Counted from the first letter of the stretch, positions 1-9,149 are shown. The stretch: 64,000 nt of DNA from an alpha proteobacterium U9-1i (GCA_000974665.1 BBSY01000002.1:1426001-1490000), one strand, 5' to 3'. The notes: generated by a model not told the origin, from the letters alone. A program made the numbers and translations.

Positions 1-1
1 C

Positions 2-319
2 GCGGAAAACGCGGCGCTTGGCGCGGCCGTTGGCGGCGCGGCGACCTACGGCGTGTGCCGCGTGCTCAGCGCGCGCGAACAGCAACGTGTCGAGAATGCG
101 TATTATCAATCGCTGAACTCGGGCGCGCCGGTGAGCGACAATTGGCAGTCCGATCAAGGCGCGCCGCGTAGCCTCGCGGTCTCGCCGCCGCAGCCGGTTT
201 CGGGCCGTCCGGAGTGCCGCACCGTGAGTGCGACCGTCAACGATCAGCAATACGGCAACCAGCAGCTGCCGCCGGAAACCTTCTGCCGCAACGGCGCGGG
301 CCAATGGGTCCCGGCGTAA
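2..319 (+). CDS. Glycine-zipper / 17-kDa surface-antigen-like envelope protein (5' partial)
   Basis: The reading frame is open from the left edge of the window, so the N-terminus is missing. The visible part begins with a Gly/Ala-rich stretch (GAAVGGAATYG) typical of glycine-zipper 2TM domains. It then has a polar linker and a C-terminal segment with two cysteines (ECRTVSATV...ETFCRNGAGQW) that resembles the C-terminal domain of rickettsial 17-kDa surface antigens. By family it would be an outer-membrane-associated lipoprotein or envelope protein; its signal peptide is outside the window. A strong terminator follows, so it ends its transcription unit. The family assignment rests on the motif pattern only. 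Confidence 0.6.
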   Translation, partial: AENAALGAAVGGAATYGVCRVLSAREQQRVENAYYQSLNSGAPVSDNWQSDQGAPRSLAVSPPQPVSGRPECRTVSATVNDQQYGNQQLPPETFCRNGAGQWVPA

Positions 320-343
320 CGCGTCAGCGTTGAACTGATCGCG

Positions 344-371
344 AAGGGCCGGCGGAAACGCCGGCCCTTTT
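344..371 (+). terminator. Rho-independent terminator
   Basis: A perfect 11-bp stem (AAGGGCCGGCG / CGCCGGCCCTT) closes a GAAA tetraloop and runs into a short T run (TTTT). It lies 25 bases after the stop of the antigen-like gene. Confidence 0.85.
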
Positions 372-438
372 GCTGAGTGGGCGGTTGTTTGCGACGAGCG
401 CTGTTGCGCCGACAGTGCGACGCGCCGAGCATTTGGCG

Positions 439-1179
439 ATGTTGATCGATCGTCGTTTGTTTCTGATCGCGCCGGCGTTGTTGAGCGCGTGCGCCACGCC
501 GCCGCCCCCGCCGACGCGCGTGCTTGTGATCGCCGTTCTGCACGGCGCGCACCGGATGAATCCGAACTATACGTACGACCATCTTTACGCGCGCATTCGA
601 GCGTTTGCGCCGACGGCTGTCGGGGTCGAAGTTCGGCAGGAGGATTTGGAGCGGTCTCAAGCCTATGTCGCCGCCAATTATCCGCAGGAAATGGGCGCGT
701 TGGCGGTTGAGTACGATGCGATCGTTTCGGGCATTGATTGGCTGGGCGAGGATCTCGTTGGGCGCGAGGTTCCGGCGGGGTATTGGGCCAACGAAAACGA
801 GATCAAGCGGCTGGAGCGCGCGCTTGCCGCTGATCCAAACGATCCAACAAAAAACGATCCCGAGTTGGAGACGATCGGCGCCGCGCAAATGCCGCTCGTC
901 CGCACGGGCAGCGCCTCGGAAATGAATGACGGCCGCTATGACGCGCTGACGCGGCGGCGCTATGCGCGCTTGGGCGAGTTGCTGCGCGGTACGCCATATC
1001 AGCCAATGACGGATTTCTATGCGGCGCGCGATGCTCATATCGACGCCAACGCGGTGGCGCTGATCCGCGCCAATCCAGGTGGGAGGGTCGCGCTGGTTGT
1101 CGGCGCTGATCATCGCTTCGCGCTGATCGATGCGATCGCCGCAGCATTTGGGCCTGCGGTTGAGTTTGAACCCGTCTGA
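439..1179 (+). CDS. Lipoprotein with TraB/ChaN-like fold
   Basis: This protein of about 246 residues starts with a lipoprotein signal (MLIDRRLFLIAPALLSAC, lipid-modified Cys about residue 18). The body has the spaced signature of the TraB/ChaN/GumN superfamily: an early strand with a histidine (VIAVLHGAHR), an acidic-arginine motif after FAPTAVGVEVR, and a late VGADHRF motif. Proteins of this fold include haem-binding ChaN and putative metal-dependent hydrolases, but the biochemical role here is unknown. An upstream ATG at 370 would add a non-signal leader overlapping the terminator, so the ATG in front of the lipoprotein signal was chosen. It stands alone, convergent with the S41 protease gene. 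Confidence 0.65.
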   Translation: MLIDRRLFLIAPALLSACATPPPPPTRVLVIAVLHGAHRMNPNYTYDHLYARIRAFAPTAVGVEVRQEDLERSQAYVAANYPQEMGALAVEYDAIVSGIDWLGEDLVGREVPAGYWANENEIKRLERALAADPNDPTKNDPELETIGAAQMPLVRTGSASEMNDGRYDALTRRRYARLGELLRGTPYQPMTDFYAARDAHIDANAVALIRANPGGRVALVVGADHRFALIDAIAAAFGPAVEFEPV

Positions 1180-1203
1180 GCGGGCCGCCGAATCGGGATC
1201 GTT

Positions 1204-2649
1204 CTAAGCGAGTGCTGCGCCCATAACCGGATCGCGGCCGAGCGCGATGTCTTCGACACTGGCGACCACCCACACATCGGGCGCAATGCCCGAATTAGGG
1301 GCGGCAGCGAGGGGAAATGTGCCGATCAACGGCAGATCCGCTTCGAGCCCGGAGGCTGGCAACCGAAGAAAGAAAAAGGCGCCGCCGTTGATGCCGCGTT
1401 TGTTGCCGCCGGTGGCCGTTCCAAACAGACGGCCGAGAGAATGGCTGCGAATGAGGTCGGCGAATTGAAACGTGGCGGAGCTGTTCGCCGCATCGATCAG
1501 GACAGTCAGTTCGCCGCGAAAACGCGGGCCTTTCGGCGCGATTGCGCGCGTTTCAGCGCTGGCCGGAAGCCGATACGAGCCGTTGCCAAGCGGCTCGGCG
1601 CCTTCGCCAAGCGTACGGAAACTGTCGTCCCAGGTGTCGAGATAGGGATTGAGATGGCCCGGCGTGGTTCGGAAACGCACGCGCCGTTCGTAGGCCGCGA
1701 GCGGCAGGTCACGATCGATGAGCCGTGCAATGATCTCGTGTCCGCAATCAAGCCCGCCCTCGTTGCCGCGTAAATCCACGATCAGGCGGGCAATGGCGCG
1801 GTCGTCGATTTCGGCGAAAGCTGAATCAAGAAAACCGCGCCAGTCCCAGCTCGAATTGTAGAGCGCCCATGTCGGCATCGTCAGCACCGCGGAACGTGGG
1901 TTCGGATAGGTGAGGGACCACGCGGGTGCGTTGTCAGCGCGCGCCAACGTGGCCATTTGAGCGCGACGAGCAGCCAGATCAATCGGCGCGACCTCAAGGC
2001 GATGCGTGAGGCCGTCCGGCGTGCGCACGCGTAAGGCAAACGCGTTCGCAGCTTGGTTGGGAAATGCGAGCGGATAGAAGATATCGAAACTTTCGAAACG
2101 ATCGATGCCGCGTACCTCCAGCAAAGCGCGACGCTTGTCATCGTTGCCGCCATCGGCGCGCATCAGCGGCACCAGGTCGCGCAGCACGCGCCGACTGGAG
2201 CGGCCGTTGATCGACAGCACTTGGGTTCCTGGCGCCAAGCGTGCTTCGCCGCTGTGATTGCGCAGCACGATCATGCGTTCGTCCAGCCACGCGAAATGAA
2301 ACGGCAGGCGGTTGCGGCCGGCGAACAATTCCTCCGCCACGGTACGGCGCTGATTGTAGAAGTTCGCGTAGGTGTGGCCGCATTGAATGCTGGCGAGGAA
2401 GCGCGAGAGCGAGAGGTAGGCGGCCGCGCGCGTTTGGTCTCGCGCCCATGTCTGCTCAAGTGCGGCGAAACGCCCGTTCATCGCCTCGGGCGAGGCGTAC
2501 CGATAAAGGCCGGGGTGCAAGGCTTCGAACGCCTCGCGCAAGATGGCGATGTCGCCCGCGGTGTCGCGCCCGCGAAGCTCGGATTGCGCCCAGGCATTGG
2601 GCGCCAGCGCCGAATAACCGAGCCCAGCCAAAATTGCGCGCCGCCGCAT
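1204..2649 (-). CDS. S41 family (tail-specific type) serine peptidase, exported
   Basis: About 481 residues from the chosen ATG, which places a twin-arginine-like signal at the N-terminus (MRRRAILAGLGYSALAPNAWA). The C-terminal half carries the peptidase S41 core: a DLRGNEGGLD strand-loop and the serine nucleophile region LIDAANSSATFQFADL, followed by ATGGNKRG. An upstream start at 2745 would put 32 non-signal residues before the exported leader and is less likely. S41 enzymes cleave C-terminal tails or small peptides in the periplasm. A clear PDZ domain was not recognised. It is divergent from ettA. Confidence 0.8.
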   Translation of the reverse strand: MRRRAILAGLGYSALAPNAWAQSELRGRDTAGDIAILREAFEALHPGLYRYASPEAMNGRFAALEQTWARDQTRAAAYLSLSRFLASIQCGHTYANFYNQRRTVAEELFAGRNRLPFHFAWLDERMIVLRNHSGEARLAPGTQVLSINGRSSRRVLRDLVPLMRADGGNDDKRRALLEVRGIDRFESFDIFYPLAFPNQAANAFALRVRTPDGLTHRLEVAPIDLAARRAQMATLARADNAPAWSLTYPNPRSAVLTMPTWALYNSSWDWRGFLDSAFAEIDDRAIARLIVDLRGNEGGLDCGHEIIARLIDRDLPLAAYERRVRFRTTPGHLNPYLDTWDDSFRTLGEGAEPLGNGSYRLPASAETRAIAPKGPRFRGELTVLIDAANSSATFQFADLIRSHSLGRLFGTATGGNKRGINGGAFFFLRLPASGLEADLPLIGTFPLAAAPNSGIAPDVWVVASVEDIALGRDPVMGAALA

Positions 2650-2763
2650 GCCCACTCCTGTGCGGGTGCTACGGCTCATGGCTGAAATCGGATCGCCTGC
2701 CGCCTCGACGGCGGCGGCGGGCATCGCTATATCGCGCCTTCCCATTCATAGGATTGCGCACCC

Positions 2764-4434
2764 ATGGCGGCCCAACCCGCTCAATACATATTCTCGATGC
2801 AGGGTCTCTCGAAGACCTATCCGGGCGGCAAGAAGGTGTTCGAGAACATCTGGCTGTCGTTCTTTCCGGACGCGAAGATCGGCGTCGTTGGCGTCAACGG
2901 CTCGGGCAAGTCGACCTTGATGAAAATCATGGCCGGGCTCGACAAGGATTTCACGGGCGAAGCCTTCGCCATGGCCGGCACCAAGATGGGCTATCTTGAG
3001 CAGGAGCCGCACATCGATACGAACCTCGGCGTGCGCGAGAACGTCGAGGCGTGGTGCGAGGAAAAAAAGCTCGTCGCGCGCTTCAACGATGTCAGCATCA
3101 AGCTCGGCGAGGATTACTCGGACGAGCTCATGGAAGAGATGACGGCGCTGCAGGAAAAGATCGACGCCGCCGACGCCTGGGACATCGACTCGAAGATCGA
3201 AATGGCGATGGACGCGCTGCGCTGTCCGCCGGACGACGCGGACGTTACCAAACTATCGGGTGGCGAGCGCCGGCGCATCGCGCTGTGTCGCTTGTTGTTG
3301 TCGAAGCCCGACATGCTGCTGCTGGACGAGCCGACCAACCACCTCGACGCTGAAAGCGTAGCGTGGCTGCAGCATCACCTCGAAGCGTTTCCGGGTTGCG
3401 TCATCCTCGTCACCCACGATCGTTACTTCCTGGATCAGGTGACGAAGTGGACGCTGGAGCTCGACCGCGGCAAGGGCCACCCGCACGAGGGCAATTATTC
3501 GGCGTGGCTTGAGATCAAAGCCAAGCGCAGCGAGCAGGAATCGTCCGAGAGCGAGAGCCGCAAGAAGGCGCTGTCGCGCGAATTGGAATGGGTGCGTCAA
3601 TCTCCCAAAGCGCGTCAGGCTAAGTCGAAAGCACGTTTGTCGCGCTACGAGGAAATGGCGGCCGAGGCCGAGCGCGAGAAGCAAACCTTCGCGACGATCC
3701 AGATTCCGCCCGGACCACGGCTCGGACAGAATGTCATCGAGTTCGACGGCTTGAAGAAAGCGTTCGGCGACAAATTGTTGATCGACGGTTTGACGTTCAA
3801 GCTGCCGCCTGGGGGCATTGTCGGCATCATTGGCCCGAACGGCGCCGGCAAATCGACTCTGTTCCGCATGATCACTGGCGATCAGAAGCCGGACGAAGGA
3901 AAAATCGTTGTCGGCGAAAGCGTGAAGCTCGGCTTCGTCGATCAATCGCGCGATGCGCTCGACGACAAGAAGAACGTGTGGGAGGAAATTTCCGGCGGGC
4001 TCGATGTTATTACCGTTGGCAACCGCGAAATTCCGTCGCGCGCTTACGTGTCAAGCTTCAACTTCAAAGGCGCCGATCAGCAGAAGAAAGTGGGCCAGCT
4101 CTCCGGCGGTGAACGCAACCGCGTGCACCTGGCCAAGACCTTGCTCACCGGGGCCAACGTGCTGCTGCTCGACGAACCGACCAATGATCTCGACGTGGAG
4201 ACGCTGCAATCGCTGGAAGCTGCGCTCGAGGATTTCGCCGGCTGCGCCGTGGTGATCAGCCACGATCGCTGGTTCTTGAACCGCTTGGCGACGCACATCC
4301 TCGCGTTCGAGGGCGATAGCCATGTCGAGTGGTTCGAAGGCGATTTCGACAGCTACGAAGAGGACAAAAAACGCCGCTTAGGCGCCGACAGCTTGATCCC
4401 GCACCGGATCAAGTTTCAGAAGTTCGGGCGGTAG
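2764..4434 (+). CDS. ettA: Energy-dependent translational throttle protein EttA (ABC-F)
   Basis: A 556-residue soluble ABC-F ATPase with two nucleotide-binding domains and no membrane segments. Walker A of domain 1 is GVNGSGKST (about residues 43-51) and of domain 2 is GPNGAGKST. Both signatures (LSGGERRRIAL, LSGGERNRVHL) and Walker B/DEPTNHLD or DEPTNDLD motifs are present. The length and the N-terminus (YIFSMQGLSKTYPGGKKVFENI) match EttA specifically rather than Uup or YheS. The family binds the ribosomal E site and gates entry into elongation according to the ATP/ADP ratio. It appears monocistronic and is followed by a bidirectional terminator. Confidence 0.95.
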   Translation: MAAQPAQYIFSMQGLSKTYPGGKKVFENIWLSFFPDAKIGVVGVNGSGKSTLMKIMAGLDKDFTGEAFAMAGTKMGYLEQEPHIDTNLGVRENVEAWCEEKKLVARFNDVSIKLGEDYSDELMEEMTALQEKIDAADAWDIDSKIEMAMDALRCPPDDADVTKLSGGERRRIALCRLLLSKPDMLLLDEPTNHLDAESVAWLQHHLEAFPGCVILVTHDRYFLDQVTKWTLELDRGKGHPHEGNYSAWLEIKAKRSEQESSESESRKKALSRELEWVRQSPKARQAKSKARLSRYEEMAAEAEREKQTFATIQIPPGPRLGQNVIEFDGLKKAFGDKLLIDGLTFKLPPGGIVGIIGPNGAGKSTLFRMITGDQKPDEGKIVVGESVKLGFVDQSRDALDDKKNVWEEISGGLDVITVGNREIPSRAYVSSFNFKGADQQKKVGQLSGGERNRVHLAKTLLTGANVLLLDEPTNDLDVETLQSLEAALEDFAGCAVVISHDRWFLNRLATHILAFEGDSHVEWFEGDFDSYEEDKKRRLGADSLIPHRIKFQKFGR

Positions 4435-4458
4435 CGGCGGCGCTATCCGCAAAGCAAG

Positions 4459-4488
4459 GCGGCCGCGCAGCTTTCGCCGCGCGGCCGC
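4459..4488. terminator. Bidirectional terminator between ettA and the TonB-like gene
   Basis: A perfect 10-bp stem (GCGGCCGCGC / GCGCGGCCGC) with a 10-nt loop lies between two convergent genes. On the plus strand it is followed by AATTGTTT. Confidence 0.7.
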
Positions 4489-4508
4489 AATTGTTTCTGC
4501 TCTGGGCT

Positions 4509-5231
4509 TTAGCCGCGGCCGCGTTCTTCGTCTTCGATGCGGAAGACGACGCGGAGGTTCACGGGCGAACCGATGGCTGTGCTGCCGTCGCGGAGTTGCT
4601 CGGCGTGGCGGAGCGTGCGGGCGACGCGCAGCGCGGCGTTGCCAAAGCCGCCAGGCGTTTCTTCGGCGCGCACGCAGGCGAGTTCGCCTTCAGCCTGAAC
4701 CGTGCAATGCAGCATGGCTTGGCCTTCGCGGCCGCGCTCGAGAGCGGCGACGGGGTAGAGGCGTTCGAGGCGACGCGCGCTTGGCGTGCGGGTCCAGATC
4801 GGGCGGCGCGGCGCGGTGACGACGATATCGTCGCTGTCGCTGTACCCAGTGGTCACGCTCGCCGGGGTTACGCCGATGGTTTCTTCAGGCACCGGCTCGG
4901 CGCGCGCCGTCGTAGCGCGGCGCGTGGTTGTGCTGCTGCGTGGAGCGGCCGCTGGCGCGGCGACGTCGTCCGTTGCAGCGGATTCAGCGTTTGGCGTTTC
5001 GCTCGGGTCGATGGGGCCAGAGGCCATCGGTTGGGCGCCGTATTGATCGTTTCCGTACTCGTCGTTGTAAGCGATCTCGGCGTTGTTTTGGCCGGGCGAC
5101 ATAGATTTCCAAACGTAATAGCCGCCGCCAACGAGGGCCGCCGCCGCTACCGCGCCAACGAGCCATTTCGCGCCGTTGCCGCCGCCCTTGGATGAATGGA
5201 TTTTCGCTGCGCCATGGGGTTGTTCGCTCAC
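4509..5231 (-). CDS. TonB-like protein (energy transducer C-terminal domain)
   Basis: About 240 residues from a GTG codon preceded by AAGGAG six bases upstream; the in-frame ATG at 5267 lacks this ribosome site. The order is a short cytoplasmic tail, one membrane span (WLVGAVAAAALVGGGYYVW), a low-complexity Thr/Ala/Pro periplasmic linker, and a C-terminal region (RLERLYPVAALERGREGQ ... VNLRVVFRI) that fits the TonB C-terminal fold. TonB proteins couple the proton-motive force to outer-membrane receptors. No exbB/exbD lies nearby, so it may be an accessory TonB or a TonB-domain protein of another function. Confidence 0.65.
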   Translation of the reverse strand: MSEQPHGAAKIHSSKGGGNGAKWLVGAVAAAALVGGGYYVWKSMSPGQNNAEIAYNDEYGNDQYGAQPMASGPIDPSETPNAESAATDDVAAPAAAPRSSTTTRRATTARAEPVPEETIGVTPASVTTGYSDSDDIVVTAPRRPIWTRTPSARRLERLYPVAALERGREGQAMLHCTVQAEGELACVRAEETPGGFGNAALRVARTLRHAEQLRDGSTAIGSPVNLRVVFRIEDEERGRG

Positions 5232-5318
5232 AATCGTCTCCTTGAGTTGCACGGAGGGAACCTGCAACCCCGCAACGTCTCCAATGATGGCGCGTTCCGT
5301 TTCAGCCTGTGACCGAGG

Positions 5319-5819
5319 TCACTGCGCGAGCAAACCCAAGAGCAAGCCGTAATCGTCTTCCATCAGCCCGTTGCGCCGTGCGCGTTCGACGGCTTCGCGG
5401 CCTTCTCCGGCGATGCGTGGGGCCCAGGCCGAGAGCGCTTCGCAGCGTTCACGCGATGCGGGCTCGCGGCGCTGCATCGCGAGCGAGGCAAGCGTCGCGA
5501 CGTAGCGGCCGACGCCTTCGCGGACCTCGCGCTCGCCGCCGCCGCTGGCGGCGGCATTCATGGCGCCGATCTCGAGCGCGCCGACGAGGCCGGCATTGAG
5601 CACTTCGCGCATTGGCACGCTGCAGGCGAAGCTATCGCCCAAGGCTTCCGACCAGGTTTGGGTCGTTCGGTCCACTTGCGCCTGGTTCGGCCTGCCCGCG
5701 AGCAGGGAGGCGAATGCGCCGCGGCTCGCGGCGTCAGCGTACCGCAGGGATGGCCCGCTCTCGGCGCTTGTTGCGCACGCTGCGAGCGCGAGGAGGGCGA
5801 TCAGTGAAAAGCGTCGCAT
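5319..5819 (-). CDS. Small lipoprotein of unknown function
   Basis: About 166 residues beginning with a clear lipoprotein signal (MRRFSLIALLALAACATS, Cys about residue 15) preceded by GAGAGG. The mature part is alanine-rich and predicted helical, with no recognised domain. The longer frame that starts at 5897 places non-signal residues before the signal and was rejected. It is followed on the same strand by the TonB-like gene with 88 bases between, so the two may be co-transcribed. Function unknown. Confidence 0.6.
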   Translation of the reverse strand: MRRFSLIALLALAACATSAESGPSLRYADAASRGAFASLLAGRPNQAQVDRTTQTWSEALGDSFACSVPMREVLNAGLVGALEIGAMNAAASGGGEREVREGVGRYVATLASLAMQRREPASRERCEALSAWAPRIAGEGREAVERARRNGLMEDDYGLLLGLLAQ

Positions 5820-5983
5820 GGGCGGTCCTCTCGTGGCGCGTCTTTGGTTTAAGCGCGTCGGCGCGATTTTGTTGCGTATTCGGATCATTACCGCCACCTG
5901 TGCATAACGAGCAAATCAGTTCATCATTCCTCTCCGTGACCGTTCCGGAAGTGATCCGGACTACGCGAAGCGGGAGCGCGTGA

Positions 5984-6229
5984 ATGCTGCGAAAATACCA
6001 GCCGCTATTGTCCCATCTGCAGCGCCGCAACGGGCGTCCGGAGATGCTGTCGTTCGAGGAAATCGAAGAGATCATCGGCAAGACGCTGCCGCAGAGCGCG
6101 GTGAAGCATCGCTCTTTCTGGGCCAATGACAACCAAGAAGCTCATTCCCGCGCCTGGACGCGCGCGGGCTATCGCGTCGCCTATGTCGATCGCGACGAGA
6201 AGGTGGTGCGGTTCGAACGCACGCGCTGA
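5984..6229 (+). CDS. Small DUF7662-type protein
   Basis: An 81-residue soluble protein with the pattern KYQPLLSHLQ...LSFEEIEEIIGKTLPQSA...HRSFWANDNQ...ARAWTRAGYRV, followed by two short beta strands. This layout is shared by a widespread family of small uncharacterised bacterial domains (DUF7662 in my memory), sometimes found next to DNA- or helicase-related proteins. Here it stands alone between a lipoprotein gene and an HTTM-like gene, so context gives no role. Confidence 0.6.
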   Translation: MLRKYQPLLSHLQRRNGRPEMLSFEEIEEIIGKTLPQSAVKHRSFWANDNQEAHSRAWTRAGYRVAYVDRDEKVVRFERTR

Positions 6230-6365
6230 ACGTCGTTAATCGCACGTGCCGGGGTATGTGCCATTCCGTATCGCTTTGACGCGCCGCCAAGCGATCGCCC
6301 GCTCGCCTGAAGGGCATGGGCATTGCTTGATGAGGGGCTAATCGAGCTTTCCCGGGGCGAAAAGC

Positions 6366-7988
6366 GTGACTTCAGTATTAACGTGGGCGCGGCCGCGCTT
6401 GGCGGCGATCGGCAATATGCGCGTGTTGGCGATGATCGCCTTCGCGGCGACGGCCCTGATCGCGCTCGACCTGTTCAACATGGCGCTGGACAAGATTTAC
6501 GCTTGGCCGGGGCCGCGCGTCTGGGCGCCCGTGCTTGGCGCGCTGGTTGCGGCCGGTTTCCTGGTGCGCGTGCGCTACGCTGCGTTCACGCCGCTGTTGG
6601 CGATGTCGCTGCGGGCGACGGCGGCGGGTTTGCTGGCGGTGATGGTTTTCGCGCGGCCGGACTTCACGGTCGCCAACCCCGATTTTGGCGGTACGGCCGC
6701 AGACTACATCAACCATGCCTACTTCCTGTTGCTGCCGGTGGCGGTGCTGGCGCTGTTTCGCCCGGCGTTCGTCATCCCGGTCGCGATCTATCTCTATTCA
6801 TCGCGCGAGCTGGTGCAGTACATCTCCGGTCTGATCATGTCGGATCTCGACATCCGCTACATGCTCGACATGGCGCTGTTTCTGGCGTTGGGCGGGTTGG
6901 CGATCACGCAGCTTGGGCCGCGCATCCATCCTTGGCTGGCCGCGCCCGAGCGGCAAGGCGAGATCGTTGGCGCTGCGTTTGGGTTGCACCTTGCGAACTA
7001 TTTCTGGTCCGGCATCGCCAAACTCGCGATCGGGCCGACGCCTTGGTACTGGATCACCCAAAACCACACATACAATCAGATTCCACACACGATCGAGAGC
7101 GGCATTCTTCCGCTTGGGCATCTCCCGTGGTTGGCGGAGTTTGCCTACGAGGCGATGCGCTGGACGTTCGTGCCGTTGAACGCGGCGATCGTGGTGGCGC
7201 AATTGTTCGCCATCATCTGCATCTTCCGCATCGATTGGCTGAAGATCTGCTCGGTGCTGTTCGACCTTCTGCATCTCGGCATCTATTTCTTCGGTGGCTT
7301 GTTCTTCTGGCCGTGGATCTGGAACAACCTCACGATCTGGTGGGCCGCGCGGTCGTCCAAGGCGCCCCTGATGTTGAACACCAAGGTGGCGTGCATCGTC
7401 GCGATTCTGCTCGGCGCGCCCATTTTTAAGGTCAACGAGGCGGCGTGGCTTGCTTGGTACGATGTGTCCGACGCGCGGCAATCTTATTTCGCGGCGGTGA
7501 CGGAGGACGGGCGCGAGATCAAAGTGCCGTCGGCGTTTTTCCTCAGCCATTCGTATTCCGTCTCGCATGGCAACATGGCGCTTGAGTACGAGCCTGGCCA
7601 TTACGAGCACACGACCCTGGCTTCGGCGCGCTTTCTTGATCGCAACGAGGCGTCAGGCCAGTGCGCGGATCCGGCAACTTTCCCCCGTCGCGGGTACGCC
7701 GAAACGCCGGCGCAACACACCGAGCGCATGGAATGGTTGCAGCGCTTCCTCTCGACCCACCACGCCAAGATGGAAGGTCGCGAGGCGACGTTCGGCCGCG
7801 GCAATTTCTATTTCCGCTCCCATCACCACCCGAGCAATCCATTCCTATATTCAGAGTTCAACGCGCTCCCTCTGAGCGATGTCGTGGGCTATCGCCTGAT
7901 TACGGAATCGGCGTGCTACGGCCTCGATGCGGGGCGGGTGACCAAGCGGGTGCTGGCCCGGAACGTGGAGTATTTCAGTGTACGCTGA
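6366..7988 (+). CDS. HTTM-like polytopic membrane protein
   Basis: 540 residues from a GTG start. Roughly the first 370 residues are about nine to eleven hydrophobic segments, including NYFWSGIAKLAIG and HLGIYFFGGLFFWPWIW, which recall the vitamin-K-carboxylase-like HTTM family. The last about 160 residues form a soluble, His- and aromatic-rich domain (FYFRSHHHPSNPF). The next gene, a DCC-family thiol protein, overlaps its stop, a pairing common for HTTM proteins, which supports the assignment. The reaction is unknown; modification or redox chemistry at the membrane is an inference. Confidence 0.6.
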   Translation: MTSVLTWARPRLAAIGNMRVLAMIAFAATALIALDLFNMALDKIYAWPGPRVWAPVLGALVAAGFLVRVRYAAFTPLLAMSLRATAAGLLAVMVFARPDFTVANPDFGGTAADYINHAYFLLLPVAVLALFRPAFVIPVAIYLYSSRELVQYISGLIMSDLDIRYMLDMALFLALGGLAITQLGPRIHPWLAAPERQGEIVGAAFGLHLANYFWSGIAKLAIGPTPWYWITQNHTYNQIPHTIESGILPLGHLPWLAEFAYEAMRWTFVPLNAAIVVAQLFAIICIFRIDWLKICSVLFDLLHLGIYFFGGLFFWPWIWNNLTIWWAARSSKAPLMLNTKVACIVAILLGAPIFKVNEAAWLAWYDVSDARQSYFAAVTEDGREIKVPSAFFLSHSYSVSHGNMALEYEPGHYEHTTLASARFLDRNEASGQCADPATFPRRGYAETPAQHTERMEWLQRFLSTHHAKMEGREATFGRGNFYFRSHHHPSNPFLYSEFNALPLSDVVGYRLITESACYGLDAGRVTKRVLARNVEYFSVR

Positions 7989-8370
7989 GCCGGGCACGTT
8001 CGTTGTTTATGACGGGGAGTGCCCGTTCTGCTCGCAATACGTGAGGCTTGTGAAGCTGCGGGAGGCCGTCGGCCCGGTGAAGCTGATCAACGCGCGCGAC
8101 GACCATCCAGCTGTTCGCTACCTGCAAAGCCAAGGCGTCGATCTCAACCAGGAGATGGCGCTGATCATGAACGGCGAGCATTTCACCGGTCCAGAATGCA
8201 TGCATCGCTTGTCGCTGATGAGCACCGACGCTGGTTTTTTCAATGTGCTCGTGGCGCGGATGTTCTCCAATCGCCGCGCCACCAAGACGCTCTACCCGGT
8301 GCTTCGCGCTGGCCGCAATTTGACCTTGCGCATGCTTGGGCGGCGTCCGATTGAGGAGCGCGCGCGCTAG
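7978..8370 (+). CDS. DCC1-like thiol-disulfide oxidoreductase family protein (DUF393)
   Basis: 130 residues from a GTG start that overlaps the end of the HTTM-like gene by 11 bases, so the two are translationally coupled. The N-terminal VVYDGECPFCSQYV motif (Cys about 15 and 18) is the hallmark of DCC proteins, which have a thioredoxin-like fold. No signal peptide is present, so it is probably cytoplasmic or held at the inner face of the membrane by its partner. Confidence 0.85.
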   Translation: MYAEPGTFVVYDGECPFCSQYVRLVKLREAVGPVKLINARDDHPAVRYLQSQGVDLNQEMALIMNGEHFTGPECMHRLSLMSTDAGFFNVLVARMFSNRRATKTLYPVLRAGRNLTLRMLGRRPIEERAR

Positions 8371-8386
8371 GCGCGGGAGAGCGCGG

Positions 8387-8557
8387 ATGCGTAGATTTGT
8401 GATCGCCGCTTTGGCGGCTCTGGCATTGGGTGGTTGCGCCTCCAGCATCGAAAACGCCTACGATGAACACGCCCGATCAGAGTGCGAGCGTGAAACCCGC
8501 CCTGCTGACCGGGGCCAATGCCTGGATCGCGTCGATCAGAACCGATCACGGCGCTAG
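8387..8557 (+). CDS. Very small lipoprotein
   Basis: 56 residues: a lipoprotein signal (MRRFVIAALAALALGGCASS, Cys about 17) followed by a short charged tail with two more cysteines (ECERETRPADRGQCLDRV) that could form a disulfide. GGGAGAG lies just upstream of the ATG. It sits 16 bases after the DCC gene and may belong to that operon. Function unknown. Confidence 0.55.
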   Translation: MRRFVIAALAALALGGCASSIENAYDEHARSECERETRPADRGQCLDRVDQNRSRR

Positions 8558-8606
8558 ATCAAGGCGGCTCCGCGTGCGAAACTCGCGGCGAACCAGGGAG
8601 GCGTTC

Positions 8607-9149
8607 ATGCGTGCGTGGATTGTCGCGTCGGCCGCGGCTCTAACTTTTGCGGTTTCGGCGTGCGACGGCGCCGTTGAAACCAATGGCGGCGCGGCGACGC
8701 CGGACCCGAGCGGTTACACGCTGGAAATCCGCGCCAGCAATGACGAGCAACTGTACTTGGTCACCGCGCCGGACGGCACGAGTGTTGGCGCGCGCGCCGC
8801 GGGCGGCGCTTCGGCGTTGATGGATGCGTCCGGCATTCGCCAGTTTACGGAAGCGGCGCCGCCGGAGCCGATGAGCGAAGAAGTGATGTCGTTCCGCGCA
8901 CCGGGCGTGAATTTCGCCATCAGCGGCGATCCCGACGCGGACGGCGAGGGCGGCGGCGCGGTTGCGATCAACATTGGCGGCCAATCCATCAATGTGAACG
9001 CGCAAGAGGGCGGCGAAACGGGCGATCGCGCGCATGTCCGGATCGCCGGCGTCAGTGCGCAAGACGCGCGGGATTTCATTGCCGAAGCGGATGAATTGTC
9101 CCCGGATGTGCAGTCGCAGATGCTTGCGGCGCTCAACCTGCAGAACTGA
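8607..9149 (+). CDS. Lipoprotein of unknown function
   Basis: 180 residues from an ATG with AGGGAGG upstream. The N-terminus is a lipoprotein signal (MRAWIVASAAALTFAVSAC, Cys about 19). The mature part is acidic and Gly-rich with alternating short strands (YTLEIRASNDEQLYLVTAPDG; VAINIGGQSINVN) and no recognised domain. A frame opening at 8430 overlaps the preceding small lipoprotein gene and was rejected as start. It is followed by the S46 peptidase gene on the same strand. Confidence 0.6.
   Translation: MRAWIVASAAALTFAVSACDGAVETNGGAATPDPSGYTLEIRASNDEQLYLVTAPDGTSVGARAAGGASALMDASGIRQFTEAAPPEPMSEEVMSFRAPGVNFAISGDPDADGEGGGAVAINIGGQSINVNAQEGGETGDRAHVRIAGVSAQDARDFIAEADELSPDVQSQMLAALNLQN

Noticed and set aside
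244-1113. 289-residue open frame antisense to the TraB/ChaN-like lipoprotein
   Set aside because: It is a basic, Arg-rich shadow of the sense gene; the sense frame has a lipoprotein signal and family motifs.
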